A DNA stretch of 64,000 nucleotides from Paenibacillus caui. GTDB taxonomy: Bacteria > Bacillota > Bacilli > Paenibacillales > Paenibacillaceae. How positions within the stretch are numbered: the first letter of the stretch is position 1; every line of letters starts with the position of its first letter. The stretch is from positions 1 through 64,000 of the forward strand of contig NZ_JAIOGQ010000021.1 in assembly GCF_019904135.1 (NCBI RefSeq), given 5' to 3'. The position numbers and the translations under genes are program-made. Shown in pieces: positions 35,858 through 44,018 of this stretch. The notes under the pieces were generated by a model, which ran no database searches, was not told where the DNA came from, and worked only from the letters and a program-made list of their open reading frames with translations.

Positions 35858-35992
35858 AAAGTTTTGTGAAGCATAGGCTTCTTGATTATACATCGCAACA
35901 AAACTTGCATCGGAAGCATAAGCTTCCTGAATAACACCGCAACAAAACTCACTTCGGAAGCGTAGACTTAGTTTTGTGACGCATAGGCATCC
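35858..35992. repeat. tandem degenerate hairpin repeats between cotJB and cotJC
   Basis: Four imperfect units, each a small hairpin such as GAAGC-CTAT-GCTTC or GGAAGC-TTAT-GCTTCC, joined by AAAACTT/AGTTTTGT segments. The same words (GCCTATG, AGTTTTG, CAAAACT) occur at 15848-15886. They lie inside an otherwise compact spore-coat operon. Confidence 0.6.
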
Positions 35993-36017
35993 GTTCCGAA
36001 AGTCAAGAAGGCAGGCG

Positions 36018-36287
36018 CTAGACCTGCCACGGCCAAGGGGCCTTTGACCATTCCCACGGATAACGGCTGTACGCATGGCCGAAATGCTGGAGAGGCCCGT
36101 ATTTTTCCTGAAAATGATTGGCTACCTGGGTACGCTGCTGCGTCATCACGTTGTACTGCTGAAGGGCCTGAAGGTCGTCAGGGTGCGTATCCAAATACAA
36201 ATTGAGCTCCACAAGCGCAAAATCAAGCGCCTGCAGCTTCTCAAGCAGCTCGTAATATTCCGGTTCACATGGTTTTTGGGAATCCAT
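36018..36287 (-). CDS. cotJB: spore coat protein CotJB
   Basis: 89-aa CotJB family protein of the spore coat. It has the typical helical core YYELLEKLQALDFALVELNL and YLDTHPDD, and a C-terminal Trp/Pro-rich tail (YPWEWSKAPWPWQV). ATG follows GGAAGGTGAGAAG. It begins 4 bases after cotJA. Confidence 0.92.
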   Translation of the reverse strand: MDSQKPCEPEYYELLEKLQALDFALVELNLYLDTHPDDLQALQQYNVMTQQRTQVANHFQEKYGPLQHFGHAYSRYPWEWSKAPWPWQV

Positions 36288-36291
36288 CTTC

Positions 36292-36510
36292 TCACCTTCC
36301 CTTTCCCCATCTGGATTCGTACGGACTGAACAGGGCCGGCCACAAAGTGCCTTTCATCAGCGCTTCATGCGGACTGAATTGCGGAAGATTGGGGGGCTGA
36401 AAAGGGATATAGAGCTGTGGCGGCGTTGAATACGTTTTGCATGTAATCGGGGGACAAGGATCATACGGTCCGACAAAAGGGTAATACTCTTGCTCCTGCG
36501 GATATGCCAA
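36292..36510 (-). CDS. cotJA: spore coat associated protein CotJA
   Basis: 72-aa Pro/Tyr-rich CotJA: PCPPITCKTYSTPPQLYIPFQPPNLPQFSPHEAL then GTLWPALFSPY, the family hallmark. TTG start, with AAAGGAGG 8 bases upstream. First gene of cotJABC, which is sigma-E controlled in B. subtilis; I could not identify a convincing sigma-E promoter in the 90 bases above. Confidence 0.92.
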   Translation of the reverse strand: MAYPQEQEYYPFVGPYDPCPPITCKTYSTPPQLYIPFQPPNLPQFSPHEALMKGTLWPALFSPYESRWGKGR

Positions 36511-36871
36511 TATCTAAACCTCCTTTGGCAGTATTGCACATTCAGACTTCCCGTAAAAACAAGCCCGAATCGCAGATCACCTATCTTTAACATATGACTT
36601 CCGCCCAGAAAATGAACTGTTCTCACGGAAATCGCAAATTTTTTCCCAAGTAAGTGCTTGTTCATCCATGTACGCATGAAGCGTTGACAACCCCCAACGC
36701 CAACTAGCAAAATAGCCCCGAAACGGGGCTTTCACTTCGAGGCGAATGGAAGCGAATCCATGAACCAAGATTAACTTAAAGGGTCTGCAAAAAGTCAAAA
36801 AAAACGGACAGCAAAGGCAGATGCTGGCTGACGCCTCTCCCTTACTGTCCGGGTATTTCAGCCATTCCGGC
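36511..36871. other. 361-base intergenic region upstream of cotJA
   Basis: Holds the cotJA ribosome site and leader on the minus strand and the terminator of the CBS-domain gene. Overlapping short frames in this stretch have no ribosome sites or family resemblance. Nothing else was recognised. Confidence 0.5.
36707..36730 (-). terminator. terminator of the CBS-domain gene
   Basis: Minus-strand perfect stem AGCCCCG-TTT-CGGGGCT followed by ATTTTGC, 140 bases beyond the stop. Confidence 0.65.
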
Positions 36872-38224
36872 TTAATCCGGATGGCTTTCTTCAAGTTCCT
36901 GTACAGGCTCAATACGCTGGATTTTCACGCGTTTGATCCGTAGTCTTGCCGCTTCCGCCACTTCAAACACAACATTGTCCATCTGAATTTTTCTGCCTTT
37001 CACCGGCGCGCCTTCCAGCTCCTTGAACAACCAGCCGCCGATGGAGTCCACTTCATCGTCTTCGATGACAACGCCGGTCAAATCATTAACCTCTTCAATA
37101 AGAAGGCGGCCATCAACGGAATAGACGCCTTCTCCAAGACGCTCCACTTCAGGACGTTCGTTCTCAAATTCATCATACAGGTCGCCGACAATCTCCTCAA
37201 TAATCGCTTCCGCAGTCAATAATCCCGCAGTTCCTCCATATTCATCAACGATCAGCGTCATCTGGGAGTGCCGCTTCTGCATCAAACGCAGCACATGGCT
37301 GATTTCCATGGACTCCGGCACATTCAGAATCGGGCGAACGATATCTTCCAGCCTTCTGCCGCGATCCGGATCAGGGAGCAGCAGGTCGGCGATATGTACA
37401 AAGCCGATAATTTGGTCCTTATCCTCGCGGGCCACGGGATACCTGGAATGCTTGGTCTCTTCAATAATTTTCATATTTTCTTCCCAAGACAGGTTCGTGT
37501 AGAGACAGTGCATATCCGTCCGGGGCAGCATAATTTCCCGTGCCAGCAAATCCGAGAAATCGAATATATTGTCCACAAGCTTCATTTCGTCCTTGTCAAA
37601 AATGCCGCTTTTGGCGCTCTGGTTCATCAAAATCCGGATCTCCTCTTCGGAATGGGCCACGTCCATCTCGGTCGCAGGCTTTACGCCCATCAAACGAAGT
37701 ATTCCGTTAGCCGCTGTATTCAGCAGCCAAATGACAGGCATAAACAGCTTGTAGAAATACAACAGCGGAGCGGACAGCCAAAGGCTCGTCGCTTCGGTCT
37801 TCTGAATAGCCAGCGATTTCGGGGCCAACTCGCCAAGCACGATATGCAGGAAAGTAATGACAAAGAAGCCGACCGCAACCGATACCGTTTTGATGACCGT
37901 ATTGTCGGTTATCCCCGCTTGATGCATAATCGGTTCAATCAGCAGTTCGGAAATAGCGGGCTCGCCCACCCAGCCAAGACCGAGTGAAGCGAGGGTTATC
38001 CCGAGCTGTGTGGCGGACAGATAGGAATCCAGCCGTTTACTGACTTTCAGGGCAAAGCCCGCTCTCCGGTTTCCTTCACTCACCAGTTGCGTCAGCCTGG
38101 TCTGGCGCATCTTGACCAGCGAGAACTCGGCGGCGACAAATAGGCCGTTCATTAAAACCAGAATAAAGACCAAAAGCAAATTCCAAATCAATTTGCCTAT
38201 TTCAAATTCCGTGTGACCTTCCAA
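36872..38224 (-). CDS. hemolysin C/CorC family protein (DUF21-CBS-CorC)
   Basis: 450-aa membrane protein. Residues about 5-200 are the DUF21/CNNM domain with four helices (LLLVFILVLMNGLFVAAEFSLVK), then two CBS domains (about 215-335) and a CorC/HlyC C-terminal domain (about 355-440). Family members are implicated in magnesium export or resistance; direct haemolysis is not implied. TTG at 38224 or 38227 fits GAGGCG upstream; longer starts would run into the preceding radical SAM gene. Ends at a GC-rich hairpin. Confidence 0.87.
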   Translation of the reverse strand: MEGHTEFEIGKLIWNLLLVFILVLMNGLFVAAEFSLVKMRQTRLTQLVSEGNRRAGFALKVSKRLDSYLSATQLGITLASLGLGWVGEPAISELLIEPIMHQAGITDNTVIKTVSVAVGFFVITFLHIVLGELAPKSLAIQKTEATSLWLSAPLLYFYKLFMPVIWLLNTAANGILRLMGVKPATEMDVAHSEEEIRILMNQSAKSGIFDKDEMKLVDNIFDFSDLLAREIMLPRTDMHCLYTNLSWEENMKIIEETKHSRYPVAREDKDQIIGFVHIADLLLPDPDRGRRLEDIVRPILNVPESMEISHVLRLMQKRHSQMTLIVDEYGGTAGLLTAEAIIEEIVGDLYDEFENERPEVERLGEGVYSVDGRLLIEEVNDLTGVVIEDDEVDSIGGWLFKELEGAPVKGRKIQMDNVVFEVAEAARLRIKRVKIQRIEPVQELEESHPD

Positions 38225-38240
38225 CAATAACGCCTCATTT

Positions 38241-39377
38241 CTATAATGTAATCGCTTGGCGTGATTTAAAATCCGTATCTTTGTAATACATATCTGCAAC
38301 GAGCAGATTAGGACCGCAGCAGTTGGCCAGATCGCAGTGGCAGTTCACCGTCTGGGAAAGCGGATGCTCGTTCAGCCAACGCTCAAAGATATCGTCAAGC
38401 TTCTGCTCTGCAATGTTGCCAAAGGACGGGATAGCCGCAAAGTCCGTTACAAACACATCGCCCGTAAACATATTGACGTTAACGCGATTTCGTCCATCAG
38501 GATCATTGCGAACTGTTACATTCTTCTCTTTACGAAGGCGTCCGAGAAGCTCAAGGTCCCGTGAGTTCTGACTGCAAGCGAAGAAAGGCAGCGTCCCGAA
38601 CAGCATCCAGATTTCCGGATCTCTCGCATCCAATAGATTTAGAATAGCGGCGTGCATGTCATCCAGGGACAGCATCGGGAGTCCTTCAGCAAAATCGGCC
38701 GCATACATCGGGTGCACCTCATGGCGACGGCAGCCCATCTCCAAAATCAGGCGATGAATTTCAGGCAATTTCTGATGCGTTCGGTAGTTGATCATCGACT
38801 CGGCGGAAATGAACATGCCGTCCCGGCTCAGTCTCATTGCATTCTCCAGCATTGCATCATACATTTTGGACGCCGTTTCCAGACTGACCGGATGGCCGCT
38901 TCTTGCAAAGCATACCTCATGAAAGTCATGAACATTCGTATAATTGAATGAAATATGCATGACGTCAAGGTAGGGCAGCAGCTTCTCGTACCGTCCGTAA
39001 TCGAGCGTGAGATTGGAATTGATCTGCGAGCGAATCCCCCGCTCCTTGGCATATTTCAGAAGTGGAATAATCTTCTCTTCAACAGTCTTTAACCGGAAGG
39101 ACGGCTCCCCTCCCGTAATGCTAATGGTTTCCAGATGTTCGACTTCCTCAAGCCGCTTTAACATCAGGCTCAGCGGAATCTGTTCCAGTTCCTTCACCAC
39201 GAGGCTGTCGCCAACCGCGCAATGTTCGCAGCGCATATTGCACAGGTTTGTTACCGTCATCTCCACGCTGGTCAGCCGGTGTCTGCCATACTTGCGCAGT
39301 GAACGGATCGGATCCCACGGATCATTGGCAGGCGAAACAGCCTGATTCCTGCTTTGCGAAATGCTTCCTGTACTCAT
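38241..39377 (-). CDS. radical SAM protein of the YfkAB (CxCxxxxC) type
   Basis: 378-aa radical SAM enzyme. The 4Fe-4S cluster motif is CNMRCEHC near residue 48, followed by SITGGEPSFR (SAM-binding GGE). The C-terminal CHCDLANCCGPN matches the CxCxxxxC signature that defines B. subtilis YfkAB and probably binds a second cluster. The reaction is unknown. ATG follows AAGGTGAG. It lies just upstream of the CBS-domain gene on the same strand, 16 bases away. Confidence 0.87.
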   Translation of the reverse strand: MSTGSISQSRNQAVSPANDPWDPIRSLRKYGRHRLTSVEMTVTNLCNMRCEHCAVGDSLVVKELEQIPLSLMLKRLEEVEHLETISITGGEPSFRLKTVEEKIIPLLKYAKERGIRSQINSNLTLDYGRYEKLLPYLDVMHISFNYTNVHDFHEVCFARSGHPVSLETASKMYDAMLENAMRLSRDGMFISAESMINYRTHQKLPEIHRLILEMGCRRHEVHPMYAADFAEGLPMLSLDDMHAAILNLLDARDPEIWMLFGTLPFFACSQNSRDLELLGRLRKEKNVTVRNDPDGRNRVNVNMFTGDVFVTDFAAIPSFGNIAEQKLDDIFERWLNEHPLSQTVNCHCDLANCCGPNLLVADMYYKDTDFKSRQAITL

Positions 39378-39516
39378 TGTTTACTCACCTTATCCTATTT
39401 ATTAACCTGATTCGCAGCCATGCAAAAGCTAACGGCCGCAAATTTTTGTTATGCCTGTTATCATACCATGAAATGCCTGGCAATGCCTGTATTCCACGCA
39501 GGCTGCTATGTAAATA

Positions 39517-39541
39517 GACCCGTCCGATTAACGAACGGGTC
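39517..39541 (-). terminator. terminator after the first HD-GYP gene
   Basis: Minus-strand stem GACCCGT/ACGGGTC with an 11-base loop then TATTTA, 13 bases below the stop. Confidence 0.55.
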
Positions 39542-39553
39542 GGAGATAATGTA

Positions 39554-40672
39554 TTATACTTGCTCCGCAATCGGAGAAGCCGGTTCCCCTTCAATACTTG
39601 TAACGACCACGGTCAATTTTTTCGACAAATCAATCTCGTAGGGCTCCTTAAGACACTCTTGTTCAGGTCCCTGCAGTACTCTAACCACCGGACGCTGTGG
39701 AGAAAAATAAGGAATTCGGGATACGACGCCGACTTCGCCTGTATTTAAAGTAACGGTCATGCCAATCGGATAAATGGCGACATGATCACGGAATACTTCC
39801 AGCTTCTTTTTGTCATACAGCGTGCCGCAGCCTGCATAGAGGACCTCGAGCGCCTGGTGCGGCATGTATGCCGAACGATAGACCCGGTGGGTAGTCATGG
39901 CATCATAGGAATCCGCGATGCTGATCCATTGCGCATAATCATGAATATCCGATCCTACCAGCCCCCGGGGATAGCCGCTTCCGTCAATCCGTTCATGATG
40001 CTGAAAAGCGCAGTGAGCAGCTAGCAGAGGAATGCCGGGTTCGTCCTTGAGCATATTGTATCCGATCTCGGCATGCTTCTTCATCTCGTCAAACTCTTTG
40101 TCGCTCAGGCCATCCGGCTTAAGCAAAATCGACGGGGCTATCCTTGTCTTGCCGATATCATGAAGAATCGCGCCAAGCCCCAGCGCCATCATCTCATTTT
40201 GATTATATCCAAACGCTTTTCCAAGCATAAGAGTATAGATACAGACATTCAGGGAATGACGGAACAAGGTACGGTCAGCTCTGTTGATGTTCGCCAGCAT
40301 AATCAAAACATCTTCCCGGCTGCTTAACTCGTCCATAATGGTTTCAACCACATTCAGAAAGGCTTTCCCCAGGTAAGGGTAGACCAGCCCTTTAATCGAA
40401 GAGTTTGAGATCTTCTGGAAATTCGAACGGATTTCCTTCATCGCCATTCGCCCGGTTTCTTCCGAAATTGGCTCGGGGATGATAATATCATCTGTTCTTG
40501 GATCCGAGATGTACACAAAATCGATTCCAAGCGAAGATAAACGCCTGATCAGGGAAGCGGTTAGTTCCACTTCTTCACCCAAAAGAACGAGGCCATCATC
40601 ATTATAGATTTTTTTGGCCAGCTTCATTCCTGGCTGCAGAGATTTCACTGGTAGTAATCGCAAGTATTCCAC
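39554..40672 (-). CDS. HD-GYP domain phosphodiesterase
   Basis: 372-aa protein. A short N-terminal domain (residues 1-110, LLPVKSLQPGMKLAKKIY) precedes an HD-GYP domain with LHDIGKTRI (HD), HAEIGYNML, and HHERIDGSGYPRGL (the GYP variant). Such proteins degrade cyclic di-GMP to pGpG or GMP. A beta-rich C-terminal region (about 300-372) follows. It is cytosolic, with no sensor or receiver domain. A related protein, on the other strand, is encoded at 44019. Confidence 0.88.
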   Translation of the reverse strand: MEYLRLLPVKSLQPGMKLAKKIYNDDGLVLLGEEVELTASLIRRLSSLGIDFVYISDPRTDDIIIPEPISEETGRMAMKEIRSNFQKISNSSIKGLVYPYLGKAFLNVVETIMDELSSREDVLIMLANINRADRTLFRHSLNVCIYTLMLGKAFGYNQNEMMALGLGAILHDIGKTRIAPSILLKPDGLSDKEFDEMKKHAEIGYNMLKDEPGIPLLAAHCAFQHHERIDGSGYPRGLVGSDIHDYAQWISIADSYDAMTTHRVYRSAYMPHQALEVLYAGCGTLYDKKKLEVFRDHVAIYPIGMTVTLNTGEVGVVSRIPYFSPQRPVVRVLQGPEQECLKEPYEIDLSKKLTVVVTSIEGEPASPIAEQV

Positions 40673-40741
40673 TCCGTATCTATAATTCGTTTATGTTAAT
40701 GGAATTATACTCTTAGTCCTCCTGCTGTTGCAGCCATCGTT

Positions 40742-41569
40742 TTAGTTCATAATAAAAATCCAGAAAATAGCGGCAAGCACAAAGCGGTAGTATGCGAAGT
40801 GTCTCAATTGAACCTTCTGGATCAGCTTAAGGAAAGCAATGACCACCAAATAGGCAACGATAAACGAAACGATAAACCCGATGGCAAAGGTCAGCAGCAT
40901 ATCCGAGCTCAGTTCCTTGTAAGAATCCAGCAGCTCATACCCCGAGACGGCAACCATAATCGGCACGGCGATCAAAAAGGAGAAGTCGGCGGAAGCTTTA
41001 TAGCTTGTCCCGCTGATCATGCCGCCGGCGATCGTTGAACCGGATCGTGAGAATCCGGGCCACAATACCGAAATGCATTGGAACAGGCCGATCATCAGTG
41101 CTTGCTGATAGCTGATTTCATCGATCTCGCGTGCGGTGACGCGGGCTTTCTTTTTGTTATACCATTCGGCAAACAGCATGAACAGGCCTCCGACAACGAG
41201 CGCCCATAAAACGGTTGATGCGCTGAACAAGCTTTTGATATGATCCTTGAATATATATCCTACCGCCAGAGCAGGCACAATCCCGAGCAAAATATGTATC
41301 AGGTTCAGCCTGGAAGAAGGTCTATCGGCTGCAGATACTGGGCGAGCCTTTTGCAGACCAAGCAAATTCAGAATGCGATACCTGTAGACCCAGGCAATCG
41401 CCAGAATGGCACCAAGCTGAATGACAATTTCAAAAGTTTTCATTTCAGGCGATTGGTCATCGAAACCAAGCAGTCTGGCCGTCAAAATCATATGGCCTGT
41501 AGACGAGACAGGAATAAATTCGGTCAATCCTTCCACAATTCCCAGAATAATGGCAACAATAATACTCAT
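40742..41569 (-). CDS. uppP: undecaprenyl-diphosphatase
   Basis: 275-aa UppP/BacA integral membrane enzyme that dephosphorylates undecaprenyl diphosphate to recycle the cell wall lipid carrier and confers bacitracin resistance. Both catalytic regions are present: GIVEGLTEFIPVSSTGHMIL and PGFSRSGSTIAGGMISG. About eight helices. ATG at 41569 follows GGGAGGAAG; an upstream ATG at 41587 has no such site. Confidence 0.93.
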   Translation of the reverse strand: MSIIVAIILGIVEGLTEFIPVSSTGHMILTARLLGFDDQSPEMKTFEIVIQLGAILAIAWVYRYRILNLLGLQKARPVSAADRPSSRLNLIHILLGIVPALAVGYIFKDHIKSLFSASTVLWALVVGGLFMLFAEWYNKKKARVTAREIDEISYQQALMIGLFQCISVLWPGFSRSGSTIAGGMISGTSYKASADFSFLIAVPIMVAVSGYELLDSYKELSSDMLLTFAIGFIVSFIVAYLVVIAFLKLIQKVQLRHFAYYRFVLAAIFWIFIMN

Positions 41570-41653
41570 GACTTCCTCCCGGTTCATAAAATAACTTGAT
41601 TGTTATCGGCAGCATAAGCTCCGTTTTGAAATGGCCCTGACTAACCCTGAAAC

Positions 41654-43102
41654 CTAAGTCATGTGCCTCTTCCATCTCGGAAGCCAGCTCGATTCCACCG
41701 CGCCTGCCGTCTGCAGCTCCATCCGAAGCAGATCCCTTAGAAATTCAGGCAGCAAGAACGTTTTCTCGGTTCCCAGCGCAAGTCCTTTATAACCGATTCC
41801 GAATGTGAACATATCCAGTGTCCCTACATCATAATCGATTTCCGGTTCAATCGGAACCCCTTGAATGCTGGCCTGAATAATCCGGTGATAAGGCTCACGC
41901 TGCGGATCATACACAATCTCCATTCCATCGGTACAAAGAGGGCCGAGCACCTTGCCCCGAAAGCCGAACCCAGTAATCGGCTTCTGCGTCATTTCCGGAA
42001 GGAGCGATTCTTCCAGGCTCTGCAAAATATACTTTCCTTTAAGCTTCATCCGGCACGGATTGATCGGCGAAGGACATAATTCGTGCAGCATTCCTTCGCT
42101 GATCTCGCCTTCCGGAAGATCGCCGAGAAGCTGGCCCGCATTCACCAGGGAAATCCGGCTGCCCGTAAATCTTCGAACCGACTGGGCCAGCAAATTGGCA
42201 AATGCCGATTCTTCCGCATAGTCAACCGGAAGCATCTGCTTCGTAAAGGCAACCGTCCTCTTCAGACGCTGCATCGCCTGCTGACGGTGAATGGCAATGG
42301 CTCGGGAGACTTCCTCATCCTTACCCTCTATATTAACATCCGAAACGGAGAGAGTCTCCCCGGATTGCAAGGCAGCCTTGCCATCTGCGGAACGGATGAT
42401 CCGGATCCGGCCCAAATAATGGCCGAACTTCTCGGCAGCGGCAAGCCAGGAGCCTTGAGCCCGGAGGGGCTGCTCAAGCAGATGATGGGTATGCCCTCCA
42501 AGAATGAGATCAATCCCCGGCACCTTCTCAGCTAATTGTTTGTCAAGCGGAAGCCCAAGATGAGACATGACGATGATCAGATCTACCTTGTCCCTAAGCT
42601 GCTTAACCTCCGAGGCAATCGCTTCGAGCGGATCAACCGCATCCCAGCCCAAAATACGATAAAATTCCGAAAAAGCTGCTGTCGCCCCGATAAGTCCGAT
42701 CGTAAATCCGGCCTTCTCCAGAATGACATGCCCTTTCATCCAGGAAGGGCGAGTCCCCTTCCTGCTCTCCAGAATGTTGCAGCACACAACCGGGCATGTT
42801 AGCCCCGCATACGCCTGCTCCAGCATTTCAGGAGTAAACGTGAGGCCTTCGTTGTTGCCGATGGTTACCGCATCATAACCGGTCAAATTGAGAATATCCA
42901 CGTTAGCCTGTCCCAGCGAGCCTTCAGTCTCAACAGCAGCCCGGTCCATATGGTCGCCGATATCAAGCAGAAGCAAATCGTCCTTCGAATCAGAACGTTC
43001 CGACTTGATCATCCCGGAGATCCGGGCCATTGCACCGAAGTGGCTGTGAAGATCGTTGGTGTGAAGTATCGTCAGCGTACTTAACTCTGTTTCCTGCTGC
43101 AT
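41654..43102 (-). CDS. yunD: bifunctional metallophosphatase/5'-nucleotidase (YunD-like)
   Basis: 482-aa enzyme: metallophosphoesterase domain (ILHTNDLHSHFG, LLLDIGDHMDRA, TIGNNEGLTF, LILGGHTHHLLE) followed by a C-terminal 5'-nucleotidase domain with LVNAGQLLGDLPEGEIS. There is no signal peptide, as in B. subtilis YunD, so it acts in the cytoplasm, unlike secreted UshA. The usual GNH/E motif reads GNNE. Divergent from the moaD-moaE fusion. Confidence 0.87.
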   Translation of the reverse strand: MQQETELSTLTILHTNDLHSHFGAMARISGMIKSERSDSKDDLLLLDIGDHMDRAAVETEGSLGQANVDILNLTGYDAVTIGNNEGLTFTPEMLEQAYAGLTCPVVCCNILESRKGTRPSWMKGHVILEKAGFTIGLIGATAAFSEFYRILGWDAVDPLEAIASEVKQLRDKVDLIIVMSHLGLPLDKQLAEKVPGIDLILGGHTHHLLEQPLRAQGSWLAAAEKFGHYLGRIRIIRSADGKAALQSGETLSVSDVNIEGKDEEVSRAIAIHRQQAMQRLKRTVAFTKQMLPVDYAEESAFANLLAQSVRRFTGSRISLVNAGQLLGDLPEGEISEGMLHELCPSPINPCRMKLKGKYILQSLEESLLPEMTQKPITGFGFRGKVLGPLCTDGMEIVYDPQREPYHRIIQASIQGVPIEPEIDYDVGTLDMFTFGIGYKGLALGTEKTFLLPEFLRDLLRMELQTAGAVESSWLPRWKRHMT

Positions 43103-43142
43103 CCCGCTTTCGCGCCCCTTTCGGTGTCTTTTGCCGCAAGCA

Positions 43143-43170
43143 TTGTCCTTCTCTTATGATATATTATATT
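43143..43170 (+). promoter_or_regulatory. promoter of the moaD-moaE fusion
   Basis: -35 TTGTCC (43143-43148), 16 bases, -10 TATATT (43165-43170), 31 bases before the start. A second TATAAT box lies at 43171-43176. Confidence 0.45.
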
Positions 43171-43201
43171 TATAATAAAAGCATTCCGAGGAGAAAAGAA
43201 A

Positions 43202-43927
43202 ATGAAACTGAGAATTCGTCTTTTTGCAGGTCTTGCCGAGTCCCTCAAATCCTCTTCCGTTGATCTGGACACTGAAGGCAGCAGCCTTACGGCAGCTGAT
43301 TTGAAAGCACTGTTGACCGAACGTTATCCCGAGGCCTCCGGCCAGATTGCGCAGTCCTTCGTTGCAGTAAATCAGGAATATGCGCCTGATGACACCCCTA
43401 TCCAGCCTGGCGATGAGGTGGCGCTGATTCCGCCTGTCTCCGGCGGAGAGCACTCACTGGCGGAAGATGTTACCACGGAGGAGGGCTTGTTTGCCATAAC
43501 ATCCATGCCGCTTGATGTAGAAGAGATCGAGTCTAAAGTAATCCATCCGAACCACGGAGCTTCACTCGTATTTGTAGGAACTACCCGCGAGATGACGGGG
43601 GCCAAACGCACCATTCATTTGGAATATGAGGCTTATACGCCGATGGCTCTAAAAACGCTGCAGCAAATAGGAGAAGAGATCGAGAAGAAATGGCCCGGAA
43701 CGATAACCGCTATCAGCCACCGTATTGGAAAGGTAAATATCGCGGAGGCCAGCGTCGTGATTGCCGTATCCGCTCCTCACAGGGACGCATGCTATGAAGC
43801 AAGCCGCTACGCCATTGAACGTCTAAAACTAATCGTCCCGATTTGGAAAAAAGAGATTTGGGAGGATGGTTCCGAATGGAAGGGGCCTCAATCCCACACG
43901 TGGGACCCTACTGTTACAAAAAACTGA
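43202..43927 (+). CDS. fused molybdopterin synthase, MoaD-MoaE
   Basis: 241-aa fusion of the two molybdopterin synthase subunits. Residues 1-82 are MoaD, a ubiquitin-like sulfur carrier ending PPVSGG; residues 83-241 are MoaE, with VFVGTTREMTG, RIGKVNIAEASVVIAVSAPHRDACYEA and the catalytic lysines in VPIWKKEIWEDG. In normal enzymes the MoaD terminal Gly-Gly must be free to carry the thiocarboxylate, so processing after Gly82 is expected, as described for MoaX of mycobacteria. ATG follows GAGGAG. Confidence 0.9.
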   Translation: MKLRIRLFAGLAESLKSSSVDLDTEGSSLTAADLKALLTERYPEASGQIAQSFVAVNQEYAPDDTPIQPGDEVALIPPVSGGEHSLAEDVTTEEGLFAITSMPLDVEEIESKVIHPNHGASLVFVGTTREMTGAKRTIHLEYEAYTPMALKTLQQIGEEIEKKWPGTITAISHRIGKVNIAEASVVIAVSAPHRDACYEASRYAIERLKLIVPIWKKEIWEDGSEWKGPQSHTWDPTVTKN

Positions 43928-43949
43928 TTCTGTCGAATGATGAAAGTAA

Positions 43950-43979
43950 TTGTCAAATCCATATATTGCCTGTTATGAT
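43950..43979 (+). promoter_or_regulatory. promoter of the second HD-GYP gene
   Basis: -35 TTGTCA (43950-43955), 18 bases, -10 TATGAT (43974-43979), 39 bases before the TTG start. Confidence 0.55.
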
Positions 43980-44018
43980 GGTGTTAATAAAAATTTCAGG
44001 TAGAAGGTGGATGGTCCT

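Noticed and set aside
36511-36912. Frames of 111-117 codons between cotJA and the CBS-domain gene
   Set aside because: They run through a terminator hairpin and the cotJA leader, with no ribosome sites.
41457-43453. Reverse-frame proteins around uppP and the yunD promoter
   Set aside because: Frame shadows; the uppP and moaD-moaE frames have all family motifs and good ribosome sites.
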